DNA of 64,000 bases from Heliocidaris erythrogramma (lineage: Eukaryota > Echinodermata > Echinoidea > Camarodonta > Echinometridae), in NCBI GenBank assembly GCA_025617745.1, contig CM046863.1, positions 4,226,160 to 4,290,159 of the forward strand. Reading direction: 5' to 3'. A program made the position numbers and the translations under genes. This document shows, one piece after another, positions 44,893 to 55,962 of the stretch (its first letter is position 1; each line of letters opens with the position of its first letter). The notes beneath the pieces were generated by a model, which was not told the origin of the DNA, made no database searches, and was given only the letters and a program-made list of their open reading frames with translations.

Positions 44893-47800
44893 ATGAAAGC
44901 GATGAAAATGAATGAGAATACGGAGAGTGAGATTACAGCGATGGAGGAGGAAGTGTCTGTAAGTAAAACCCTTCAAAGTATGTTGACTACTGTAGATGAA
45001 ATGTTGGAAATGATAAGTAGTGCCGTTGAGAAGATCAACAGGCAGCTAACCGACAGTCAACCCAATCGCAATACAGATTCTAGTACGGTCCCACATATTC
45101 GTTTCTGTGTCTGTACTACAACGCACGTACTCTTTCTTCTCCTGTTTTCACTGCCATGACTGCCGTTGTTAAAAGGTGTCAGTAATTATTCATTTCTCCT
45201 GCCGCTATTATAATTACTTTTTTTTTCTATACTAGACATATTTTCGCCCATGTAATCTAAAAGTGCACAAAAAAGTTATTTCTTATTATTATAATATTAA
45301 CCTGTTCGCGACAGCACTCTCAAGTCTCATCATCATGCTTTGACCAGTTGACCGAGTCAGAATTAGCCTAATTGTTGACGTTTTGTGGATTTCCTTCAAG
45401 TAACACTTTTTTACAAGTGCTTGTTCTTGACTGTGTACTACAGAGGACATTTGTCATCTACAAATATACATGAATGCCTAAAGTTTGAGCGAGTGTTTCC
45501 ATTTTGTTGATGTCTCTTTTAGTTTTTCTGAATCCTTTTAAACTAGTCTTCCTCATAAATTATTTCATATCATTTCCCCTTTATCTGCCTTTGTAGACGA
45601 AGTCTGGAGCTGGCATTAAGCGTTTCACCTGTCCGTACGTCCGTCCGTCCATCCCCAAATTGATTTCCACGTGATAACTTGAAAAATATTGGACAGATTT
45701 CAATAATTTCTGGTTTGTAGGAACATCACTGTAATAAAATGCAGGTAAAGTTCAAAATGAAAGTCTGCAGGTCAAAGGTGACAGCTCACTCTATCTGCAT
45801 ATTAGTACACGCAATAACATGAAAAATATTGGATGGATAAGAAATGTTCACTTCAGGTGGGATCATCGTGGTCATACCCGACATGTCTAGTTTATTTTTT
45901 TTTTCCAGCCCCAGCTTCTGATGGTCATTCATGAAAAATTTGTTCAAAAGAATTTGTTGACATGGACATTTCAGTTTATTTATTTATTTATTTTTTTCAA
46001 TTTGGTTTCGGGACAGGAAATATGAAAAACTACCTACAAGATCGCAACAGTCCAACTGATATCAAGTTACATCAAGGAGCACTATGGGGATCTCTATCCC
46101 ACTGCTGATAAACCTAATGTGAGTATTTATTCAATTTAGTTCAGAGCTATACCCTTGCATGGGATGTACATTTGCAACATCATATTATTGCTATGATTAT
46201 AAATGGAAATGCACCTAAAGTTAGCAAGCAGTTCATAGAAATCAGGAGTAAACTATTCAATCACTATGAAATAAAATTTTTAATGAAATATTTATGAAGT
46301 ATGTTCAGGAAGAGTAAGTGAGTTTTTGTTGTTTATTTATATAATGAAGTGCAGGTGTTATATCATGATAGGAATTATAAGGAACACTTCATTATCACAG
46401 AAAGAAAGGAAAATGATTCCTCTTTTATTTCATACTATATTTGAATCCATTTGGAATCACCTCAACATTCCAAATGACTTAATTGATCATGATTTCAAAT
46501 TGATCATGGATTCAAATCCAGCAAGGCATTGTTGATATTGGTACAGAAGAATTTCAGCAAGGGAAATCAGTGGACTAATTGAATTCATAATTGATTCTAT
46601 ACAAATGAGGTATCATAAGAATGGGGAATGAATAGTCTATTCAACAGCAATAAAATTTCATGTTGTATTCCATCACATACATGTATATTAGGATTCCAGA
46701 AGGCAAAAGTGTAGTGGCTTTACCAAGTAACCATATGACTTTGATTAAATGGGTTTGGATTCTCTTTCTTGCACTCAATTGTAACAGCAGAATGAAAGAA
46801 AAAAAGAAATACCAAACAGGCGGCAAACAGCAGTAGAATAATTAGTTCATTTGATCATCCTTTTTTAAAAATTGGCAGTTTAACATTTCTTGGCTGCTAT
46901 TCATTCAAGCATTTTGCTTAAGATAGCTGGCCCCTGCATTTCTGCCATTTCTACTTGTTTCATTTAGATTTATAATCATGTCTTTATTCTGTTGTCATTG
47001 TTATTTAACTGTCACATTTGTAATTTGAACAATTATATTGTACATTTATTACTATAATTGTTTGTAAATTTGTTATTTGATTTGACAATAAATGCAGAAA
47101 ATCCTGATTTGCAGGTTGTTATAAAGTAATACTCAAACATGAAATTAGAACATTTTTCATTACTCACTGTGTAAAGCTTTATAAGTCTTACATAGACGTG
47201 ATTTGTTTCAATCTCTAATTTCAGACTAAAGGAAGATTTCTGCATGCCTGGGAGAAGGCAGCCCTGGACCTTCAAAGCCAGGGTCTGCCCATCTCCCATG
47301 GCAAGAAGAGTGCCGTAACCCACCTGCATGACCTTTGGCAGAAGATGGTGTCGCGGGCCAAAAAATATCGCGACCAAAGAGTAGCGACAGGTAAAAATTA
47401 ATGTCATCATATTACTCACAAAATAATGTTTGATTGTCTTGGAAATGTGTGTAGCACAGAGGATATCAAGATCAGTAAGGACAATCTGGTATATGGCATT
47501 GCATTAACCATCAAAGTAATCCACTATTATAACTTTTAGTTATTTCATTATATACAAAATCATGATTAGCATGAGAATGCTTTCCCTTGCTAAAAACAAA
47601 CTTTACTGTGTTATTGTAAATTGTGTAAGAATGCATCCTTCTTTTTTTTTTATTACATTGGACAGCAAAAAAAAAACAACCTTGCATTGAGTTGAAGTAA
47701 ATAAGTCTGATTGTGTTAATGTATCGGTGTGCACATATCTTTTTTTCTATTCAGCAGCATTTCCTTTACTTAGTTTGACTTCAATCATTTAATGCATACA

Positions 47801-49313
47801 CACACTTAAATCTCACCCTCTCTATCTGCAGGTATATAGTTATGTGTGATTTCGTTTTTATACATGTATCCTATATTATATATCTTTATCACAATATTAT
47901 AAACTTAAACCCTTCATACCCCCTTCCCCACCCCCCCCCCCCTCCAAAAAAAAAAAAGTAAAGTATTGATGGAAAAATGCAATGTTTGTGAAATTATGCA
48001 TTTTATTTTGTATGAATATACCTATTTCAGAAATAATAACTTTGTGAAATATTGAAGAAAGCAATTTCAATATTATTTATTCCATGAGGTGGTGGGCCCC
48101 GGCGAAAATTCAGCGAGAGACATGAGCTGGTGCTGGAGGCCCTTCCTGCACCAGGCATTGAGGGATTTGGTGGGCCGGAAAAGGAGGCGGGAAATGTAAT
48201 ATCTTTGGTGAGTGAAACATTCTTAATTCTAAATCTGCACTACCTTGGCAAAAGGAAGTAAGTGACATTCCAACCAATGTTGAGTTATTGCTTTCATATT
48301 CGCCAAAATTTACTCTTCTTCCAGTCTAAATTTTATGCATAAACACTCATGTTAGTTAAGACATGACGATATTCCTTTAACGGCTGTAGAAATGACGCAC
48401 CCATTTTACTCTTTTCCAGAAAGTTTCACTTTTGTCACTTGCTTCTTTTTGCCAAAGTAGGGCAGAAATATCCAGACTTCCCATCTTTACTGTACTGTCA
48501 CCCCCCCCCCCAAAAAAAAAGAAGAAAAACCATCATGGGTGTGACATGACCAATTACCACACAGTCATTGGAAATTATGTAAAGATCTGAAACCATGATT
48601 AATTTTATTTTTAATCATGAAATATAATTATTACAATTTTGTGAATAAATGTATAAATCAGTTCATGGTAAATTAAGTTAAATCAGTAAGGTTAAATGTC
48701 ATAGCCTTTAAAAATTAAAACATTAAAAATTTATAGAAAATACATGTATGGAGAATTTCCAAATACTATGTAATATTTCAAACACCTCTGAAGTGTATCA
48801 AAGAAAATGTTCATATTACAGAGAATGATTTTTCATAAGTATTCTTGAAAATTTTTTTTTTTTTTTTTGAAAATGGGACTCTTTGACTTTAATTCATTTT
48901 ACTATGCTCAAGTCAAGATGCATTTTGTGAAATTAGATGATGGCATATGCCAAAGTATCATGCCAGCATTCCATTGCAAGAACAGATGGGCCTATACGAT
49001 ACTTTATGCATTTACTCTACTTGTTTTCATTTCATTTTTAAGTTAGTAACTCTAGAAAACATTCAAAAGACACATTCACAGTTTTTTGATTGATTTGTAT
49101 ATATTCTTTTAATGAATATACTGAAGAATAAGATAATGAGTAATAATAAGACAATGATCAGCAATGATAATGAAAGTACATTTAGAAATGATAATAACAG
49201 TAATAATTATACCAATAACATTTGAAGCTGATAATATTTCTTTACAATGACATGACATTAGCAATATAAATATGTATTCCATTTGCAGTTACTTCAATCA
49301 CAACAACATGAAG

Positions 49314-49347
<34 letters not shown>

Positions 49348-49666
49348 AAAGCAACAACAGCACCAGCCTCAACCAGAGCAACAACAGCACCGGCCTCAAC
49401 AGCAGCAGCAACAGCAGCAGCAACAGCAGCAGCACCATCAACCTCAACAGCAACCTGCACAACATCAGAGATGGCAGCAGCAACAGCAACCACAAGGACA
49501 AAAAAGAAACCGCACAGTTGATGGACAGCTGGAGCTGTTGGAGATTGAGAGGGAGAAACTTGAAATTAATAAGCAAAGACTTGAGGTTGAAAAAGAAAAG
49601 GTAAAAGTGATGAAGGATATTCTTGATACACTGAAACAGAGGTCTACACTTAGAAATGAACTGTAA
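44893..49666 (+). CDS. Harbinger accessory SANT/Myb-like protein with polyQ
   Basis: Four exons connect in phase: 46041-46118, 47225-47390, 48089-48207 and 49289-49666 (TAA), giving about 246 codons. Residues in order: TVQLISSYIKEHYGDLYP, a SANT-like helical segment (FLHAWEKAALDLQ, then LHDLWQKMVSRAKK), a Gly/Pro linker (GGPRRKF), a Gln-rich stretch of about 65 residues, and a charged coiled coil (LELLEIEREKLEINKQR). In this superfamily the SANT protein binds the transposase and transposon ends in the nucleus. The first exon is unsure; the candidate is 44893-44958, starting MKAMKMNENTES with donor GTAAGT, but a link to 46041 is not proven. The acceptor before 46041 is weak. The visible frame has no stops, whereas the neighbouring transposase is broken. 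Confidence 0.65.
47930..47957. repeat. Poly-C/poly-A junction
   Basis: A C tract with one CT interruption runs into an A tract in an intron of the SANT gene. A similar junction is at 48500-48520. Confidence 0.8.
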
Positions 49667-50504
49667 TTTCCTTCATTATTTGTAACTGCACTTTTTCAAC
49701 CTTCAATTTTCTTTTTTACTCAGTTTTCTTTGTTTACTCACACCTGTAATCAGAAGTAGCAGTAGTAATATTTCTATGCAAAATATTTCCTCGTGTTGAT
49801 ATACCTTTAGTTTGAAAACTCCACCTTCAAACAGTTGATGATGTAATGCCATGCACGTCTTTATCCAAAGACAAAATTGTGTGCTAAATGTCATGAGTAC
49901 TGCTCAGAAATGAAAAAGTACTTAAATCCTAAATGTTTTTATCTCATATCTTTCAATAACATGCCATTGCCATGGGTGCAGTGATTGAGGGAGGAAAAGT
50001 CTTCATTCAGAAACAAAGAATTGATGTGGAAAGAGAGAAGTTGTAGTTAATACTTTTAACAATCAAGGAAACATCCACATTTCAAATTGATTTGTGGATT
50101 TCCTTCATGTGCAAACAAGCGCATGCAGTGATGACATCTCCAGCCCTATATGGGAACATGTGCAGTCCAGAGCCTGTGAGACAGCGAAACTTACTCTTCA
50201 ATTGGCCATTGACCTGTTCTATGGCCACACGAGTGCAGCTATGAGCTCTGAAAGAAATTATTAGTAGAAATAATTATAATGTTTGAAAATTCTATAGCAA
50301 GATATCTACCAAACAAGGTGCTCAATTAATGATTAATCCATAGTGTATTAAATCCTTTTGTTTATTTGATTTTCAAACATTTAACAAAATAATGTCCTCA
50401 TTTGGAAGTGAACATCTAGAATACTTGGTAAATAGTATTCATATTCATTATATGAATCAATGCATTGAAGTTGTCAAAGCAATAAGGGAACTAGTCAAAC
50501 TAAA

Positions 50505-50595
50505 TCAATGCTGTGAATAATAATATATAATAACAATAATAATAATGATAATAATAATGATAATGACAATGATAATAATAACAATAATAATGATT
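50505..50595. repeat. (AAT/GAT)n low-complexity
   Basis: An ATAATAATGATAATGA-type array in the transposase intron. Confidence 0.85.
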
Positions 50596-50639
50596 TGCTA
50601 TGAATTAGTTAGTCGCACAATGAATGTACACATATACAG

Positions 50640-51186
50640 TGTGTGTTACGTATTGCTATGTCGTATTCGCACAGTTGTGCGTAAGGATGTATTGATGTAC
50701 CACGGATGAATGTTTTCGGGCACTCTGTTAATGAATTGTACAGGATGCGTAATTATTAGCGCCATGTAACAACACAACATGTTTATTTGGGCTAACTACT
50801 GTAGTTTACAGGTTATTACATATAGTTGAATTAAGGGCTTAGTAATTAGTTTCATGACCTAGTATCATTGTTGTGACCTTGAAGTACGTCAAGGTCACTG
50901 GTAGTTGTTATTCGTGGCAATGCTATTTATAGCAAAGGAATTCTTATTTAGTTAGTTTATTATGAACATGTTGAAGAAAGATAAACTTGTATTTAAGTGA
51001 ATATTGATGACATGTTGACATGATTGTTTATTGTCAATTGCATGATGATTTATTATTGTTTGTTTACATTCTGTATTAAATTGCAGATCGAACCTTGCTT
51101 CTATGGTGAACGGTAATCCACAAGCATGGTGTCTTTCTTGGGTGTCATTATTAGTTAGGCCTCTCGGGTCTTGGTGGTTCACACGC
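50640..51186. mobile_element. Probable solo LTR in the transposase relic
   Basis: A 547-bp insertion flanked by the direct repeat TACAG (50635-50639 and 51187-51191). It begins TGTGTGTTACG, ends TTCACACGC and has a TATTTATAG promoter-like motif (about 50921). Length and 5-bp duplication suit a solo LTR, but the 3-prime end is not the usual CA, so another element class is possible. It landed on the 5-prime splice site of transposase exon 1 (CTGTA on the minus strand). Confidence 0.45.
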
Positions 51187-51739
51187 TACAGTTGGAGATG
51201 GGCAGGTAGTGCCTGGCTACGCTTTGTTGGGTGTTCCAACTCCTGATTGAGCTCATTTATGATGTGTAATACTCCTGTCCGGTTGAATCGGTATTTCTTG
51301 AACATTTCTTGGTCATTATAAAGATCAAGGGGAAAAACGCGTTCCCTGCGCAGGGCAGCACCCCCTAAGATTTGCAGAAGTGCTGCCATTGTTCCACTTT
51401 TGGTTGCCAAGGCCATCAAGAGCCTGATTAGTCGGTGAAAATGAATCTGTCGGGACCTAAAAGGGCACCGACAGATTTCTTGAAATTAGTCGGTGAAATT
51501 CATGAAATTTGTCGGTGTTTTCCACCGACAGATTTTCATGAAATGGAAATTAGTCGGTGTCCGACTAAAACCAAATTTAGTCGGTAAAACCAAAATTAGT
51601 CGGTGAAAAGCACCGACTAAAAGTTTCATGAAACGCCCCCCTGTTGTAATCTACTGAAATCCTTGCATCTGATTGGCTGACAGCAAATTTGTCGGATAAA
51701 ATATCTGACAAGTCCTTTCATGAAACGCACCCCTGTATG

Positions 51740-52033
51740 TACTACCTGCCTAAAGCGACCATTTTGTCTTTAGAGGCAAGTTTGATTGGATAGCTTGTTA
51801 AGAATGTACATATACACGATATAGAATGAGCACACTAATTAGTTTCTTTTGATTTTGAGTAATATATCAATGTCCATTTCATTTTCTGTTTCTTTTTGAT
51901 TTCTTTTCTCCATTGTTTTTTTTTTCCTTCTCACATATTGTGATAGGATGATAATGTCACCAAATTCATAAATCTTTTTCTCATGCTTACTACTTCATAT
52001 TTGCTTTTTCTTAGAACAGTTTAAGTAGGAAGA
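51740..52033. other. Non-coding spacer
   Basis: Pyrimidine-rich AT sequence without recognisable features, between the Harbinger-hosting MITE and the next element. Confidence 0.3.
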
Positions 52034-52696
52034 ATATGTGACCCGACGCCTCAAAACCTACAATAAGTCGCCAAAATTATTATTTTCCTTTAATACATTT
52101 TCTGAAAGATTCTCAGCTTTCCAATGGTATATCACTTGCCTAGTTTACTCAATGATAACACCTTTAAATATCACATTTAGGATCAGTATGTAACCAGCAA
52201 TCAATAACTCCTATTCAGAGAAAATGGCCATTTAAGTTCGGAACAAAGGAGTGCTAAATTTTCGCTCTCTGTGTGCGCCCAAGTAAAAGTGGGTATTCAA
52301 ATGGCCATAGCAACCGGTGTGAAGGGATTATCAGATTAAGCTGAATTTTGGCACGCTGCTTCAGGAGGACCTATTCATTACTCACTCCAAAAATCAATTT
52401 AATACCTTTAGAGGTAAAGTAGTAATTTGGCAATGAATGAAAGTATTCCAAATTTCGGCGATTTCGACTTTTTAGCTCGACAGGTGAAAAAAGGAGTCAT
52501 TTTAAAATGCCCCCAAAACATATTTCTAAGTCGAATTACGACTCACAAACTTGAGACATGATAGAATGATAATGGAACTACCCATTTATATCAAAAACAG
52601 AAAATCGACTGATCCAAGCAATTTACTATTTTGGGCTGTCTGCTACGTTGTGGTCCGTGCGACTTATTGTAGGTTTTGAGGCGGCGGGTCACATAT
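52034..52696. mobile_element. 660-bp element with about 38-bp TIRs
   Basis: The left end has ATATGTGACCCGACGCCTCA then AAACCTACAATAAGTCG. The right end is complementary with GCGACTTATTGTAGGTTTTG then AGGCGGCGGGTCACATAT. No coding region; non-autonomous DNA transposon. Confidence 0.85.
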
Positions 52697-52710
52697 TGTA
52701 TAAACTCTGT

Positions 52711-52908
52711 GGCCCGAATTCACAAAGGTGGTTTAAACCTCCGTAAGCGTACTGAAATAGGCGTAAATAAGCGCACATTGCCCATGCGCGCATTCAAAGA
52801 AAATATATGATTGGATCGGATTCCGTGCGCACGTACGCACGTACGCTTAAAACCGCCAGGTGGGGGTTTAAACCATGGTTTAAACCAAACATCCTTTGTG
52901 AATTCGGG
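52711..52908. mobile_element. Palindromic MITE, GGCCCGAATTCACAAAGGTG ends
   Basis: The ends are inverted (GGCCCGAATTCAC against TGTGAATTCGGGG), with GTTTAAACC motifs. The interior TGCGCGCATTCAAAGAAAAT is shared in reverse with 54273-54470. Confidence 0.85.
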
Positions 52909-54272
52909 GTTGTATTTTCCCCGATTTTGATGTAATTAGGTTAAAATGTGACATATATGTATACAGTGTGTATGATGTGATGCAGAATAATAAAATAATC
53001 TAAGCAACAAATAGTCAACCTCTAGACATCATTTCTTTGTGTACAGTGAGCAGTAAAGGAAGAAACAAGATGTTATGAATCTTTCATGGATAGGCCCTAT
53101 GTTTTAATTTTTTTAAACCCGATACACATATATCTATTAATTAAAAACTAATTGAAAATCGCGGTAGAGGATGAGGTAGAATATGACAGTTTTACGAAAA
53201 ACCGAAAGATAGTAGATGAAAGCCAGAATGATGCAGGTGATTTACTAAGCAGAGAGAAGAAAATTGATAAATTAAAAATTAGGAGGAAAACTTGTGCATA
53301 TACTACCAAAAGGAGTGAGAGAGAGCGCAGAAGATAACCATGTTTTATTCTGAAACCAAAACAAAGAGATTCATTTATCACGATGCTAAATACATACTGA
53401 AGAATCAAGTAAGCCTACATTGAACAACTCTTGGTTGGTACAGGCATAATTCGAAGACTGGTTGTTACACTTTTGTAAGGTAAAAAGAGATTCTACACAT
53501 ACACTCAACAAAATTTAACAGCCTCTTCAAATATCCTTGGTAAATGTATTGTTTTTGGTGTAGATAATTACTGTCACATTTTTTCCCCCTCAGCAGCATT
53601 TTTGTCATCACAGTCTACATCAATTTATAAGTGATTGTGCCAACAATTCTTTGGCTACATATTATGGCAGGTCTAGACCCCAAAACAATATTTAGTTCGT
53701 GGATATGCTGACACTACGTCTGGCTTTTCCGAATGAAAAATATATATATACATGTATATATTGTCAATCAAAAAAGTAAATTCCCCTGACACTCTTTTAA
53801 ATATAATTCGAGAAACATTTGATGAAATTCGTCCATTCAAAAAGCAATGTATGTAGAATTGTATTACCCATCGTTTCATTGGTTATTTGCTAAAAATTGA
53901 TTGTGTTTTCATAATGAAATTATGGTTTTTAATGCAGTCGGTGCAAGAAAAAAATGATGCATTTTTCATTTTACAATGTAATGATGGATTTACATATGTA
54001 TGTAGGCCTACTCGTTTTAATTCTTGTCATCTTTTCGTCATGTAAAGACAATTTACAATTCAGATTCATGACACTGCACTAAAAATCACGATATTTATTC
54101 ATAAAGTTTCATGAATTTAGAATGCCAAGTTTTGAGTCTGTACATGAACAAAATTAATGAAGTGAATAGAGTATACATTGTACACTCTACATTGCATTAA
54201 GAAACGCAAAGTGCAACTTTTTGTCTCGTACTGACTGTAATACAAAACATAATTTCATTTTATAAACATACT
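52909..54272. other. Intergenic, nothing recognised
   Basis: AT-rich. The open frame at about 53152-53337, containing a basic stretch (RERRR), has no upstream signals or family similarity and is not called. Confidence 0.4.
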
Positions 54273-54470
54273 GGCCCGAATTCACAAAGGAGGTTTGGTT
54301 TAAACCATGGTTTAAACCCCCTCCTGGGTTTTTAAGCGTACGTGCGCACGGAATCCGAACCAATCATATATTTTCTTTGAGCGCGCGCATGGGCAATGTG
54401 CGCCTATTTACGCTTATTTTAGTACGCTTACGGAGGTTTAAACCTCACCCATGTTTAATGAAGTCGGGCC
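54273..54470. mobile_element. Palindromic MITE, reverse copy of 52711-52908
   Basis: GGCCCGAATTCACAAAGGAG at the left and GAAGTCGGGCC at the right. The interior is inverted relative to the first copy. Confidence 0.85.
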
Positions 54471-54895
54471 ATTCAGTTGCTTACTAATAACCAATTAAAA
54501 TGTCGGTAAGAAAATTCTGAAAACCTTGATTTAAGAATGAACAAATTTCATCTAATATTTATTGAGTTATATTATAAAGTGTCCAAGGGGGAACTTACTA
54601 TTTGGTTGAGAATATGTTACTGAACTCCTTCAACCAGTCGGACCTTTTCTGAATTTATGAAGATATTCCTTAAGGCATAAATAAGTTTATTCCTTTGAAG
54701 CTATGATACATTTGTAGCATCAAAGGTTAGTTACGTACGGCTTCAAAAAAATCTTTCTCGGTCTGTAACTGCGACCAATCCGGCTCAGGTGTTTCTAGCG
54801 GTAACGTCTACGGACTCAACTCTTTGTATTCCTCTACAAACTGACATTGATCGGACACAGTGACCTTAAAGGTCGGTCCCATACCTCAATAATCA

Positions 54896-55308
54896 TATTT
54901 TAAAGTGATTAGGTAACGTTGTAGAAGCTTGATAAAATCTGAGCTGCCTGGCCTTACATGCTATCAGTGTATGTAATATGGTGTAAAAATGAAGCCCAGG
55001 AAAAAAAAAAGCACTTCAAAATTATCATGTGCTTTGCAAAAGTAAACATATGCAAGTGACCGGAAATGCCAGGCTCATTTTCCACGATAGACTCAGTGTT
55101 AGACTAAAGCGTATGGCCATACGTTTTCGTAAATTGGAGTATTCAGTCACAAATATCTTAATATAGCATTATATATTTGAAAAACCTTATATGCCTGGCT
55201 ATTTATTTATCCTTCTGAACATTATTATACAAGTCCAAGACAGATATCAAAATTCAACAATTTATGAAATCAAGCCTCCACAAAGTTAACAAATCCCTTT
55301 AATTGATA
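54896..55308. mobile_element. MITE, relative of 31447-31801
   Basis: Shares GAGCTGCCTGGCCTTACATG, AAAGTAAACATATGCAAGTG and AAATCAAGCCTCCACAAAGT with the nested element in the Myb intron. The ends are inverted. About 30 bp of extra interior sequence (around 55100) is absent from the other copy. Confidence 0.8.
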
Positions 55309-55810
55309 CAGGTCTGTCAAAATTCAATTACACACACACGCGCGCGCACACATCATGTTTATGCTGGATACATCACATTCTTTGAAAAGTGCAAAGTGTC
55401 CTTAACAGCCACTGCTCCTCCGACATTCAATCACTGTGCCCTTGCACAAACGGAAACCATAAATCTTTTCTTTTAAAAGAGGTTAATTCTCTTTGGAAAT
55501 TCTTATGGTTTCCTCGGACATACATACCATCATCCGAATTCTCATCTCCCCGTCACATTAAAGTTTGACAAAAAGGAAGATCCATCTACATGTATAGGGC
55601 TTTGAGATCACCCTTAGATCACGGACAGTTGCTTGATAAAAGATTTACGATGATCCATAATTTAAACGCCATTTTTTTTCAACTTTAACGCAACATTTCT
55701 ATTCAAATGAGTTAAGCAGCCGTTTGTTATAAATAGAAAGAGTGCGAGCGTGATTTTCTTTCTTACATGACGGGACGTCCACCTGCAACTCTTTCTATAA
55801 ATATTCTAAG

Positions 55811-55917
55811 ATCACCACGTGATCACCACGTGATCACCACGTAAACATCACGCGAAGGTCACGCGAAGGTCACGCGAAAGTCACTCGAAAGTTACGTGAA
55901 AGTTGCGCGAACGTCGC
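55811..55917. repeat. 11-bp tandem array, CpG-rich
   Basis: Three units of ATCACCACGTG/A, a 3-bp offset (AAC), then six units of the type GTCACGCGAAG, decaying to GTTGCGCGAAC, and a half unit. All units are exactly 11 bp. The first block creates CACGTG E-boxes. It lies about 45 bp beyond the stop codon of the transporter gene, in its presumed 3-prime UTR. Confidence 0.85.
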
Positions 55918-55962
55918 AACTGCGAACGCTTCAAGGATGCCCTCACGCGATATCTTCAAGCG

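Larger units (their letters stand above)
50082..51416 (-). pseudogene. HARBI1-like transposase relic, middle exons missing
   Basis: The first exon is complement 51416 down to about 51192: ATG at 51416-51414, then FPLDLYNDQEMFKKYRFNR, LHIINELNQEL, PTKRSQALPAHLQ, matching the HARBI1 N-terminus. The last exon is complement 50247-50082 (acceptor TTTCAG): AHSCTRVAIEQVNGQLKSKF, RCL and TACACLH, matching the C-terminal region with the catalytic Glu. The 300-odd bp of native intron left between them, plus the LTR-like insertion, hold no sequence for the central domain with the first two catalytic Asp residues. So the DDE triad is incomplete and the gene cannot make active transposase as it stands. 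Confidence 0.75.
44654..51640. mobile_element. Harbinger-type DNA transposon, 6,987 bp
   Basis: It starts GGGGGCGTTTCAT and ends with the complement ATGAAACGCCCCC, flanked by CTG on both sides (44651-44653, 51641-51643), a 3-bp target duplication. Harbinger elements make 3-bp duplications, including CWG in some families. It carries two convergent genes typical of the superfamily: a SANT-like DNA-binding accessory protein (+) and a HARBI1-like transposase relic (-). The left subterminal region repeats TGACAATTGTCAGC and GCTGACTAA; the right one repeats TAGTCGGTG and CACCGACTAA. Later insertions inside it include an LTR-like element (50640-51186) and a GTCC-type repeat (about 45597-45900). Confidence 0.85.
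44603..51735. mobile_element. MITE split by the Harbinger insertion
   Basis: The left half is 44603-44653 (CAGGGGAGCGTTTCGTG to CCGACAACTG) and the right half 51641-51735 (CTGTTGTAATCTACTGAAAT to CATGAAACGCACCCCTG). Joined with one CTG, they align with the intact relatives at 56295-56435 and 21802-21930. Those relatives keep CAGCTGTTATAAGCTACTG or its variant at the insertion site. Confidence 0.8.

Noticed and set aside
45597-45635. A possible exon (TKSGAGIKRFT) of the SANT gene with acceptor TTTGTAG and donor GTACGT
   Set aside because: Its phase does not fit the exon at 46041, and it continues into a dispersed GTCC-repeat element, so it is probably repeat sequence.
53152-53408. Opposite-strand open frames of 61 and 86 codons
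   Set aside because: They overlap each other, and there is no conserved motif or splice context.
55811-55917. CRISPR-like array
   Set aside because: Contiguous 11-bp units without spacers, in a eukaryotic genome; a minisatellite-type array.
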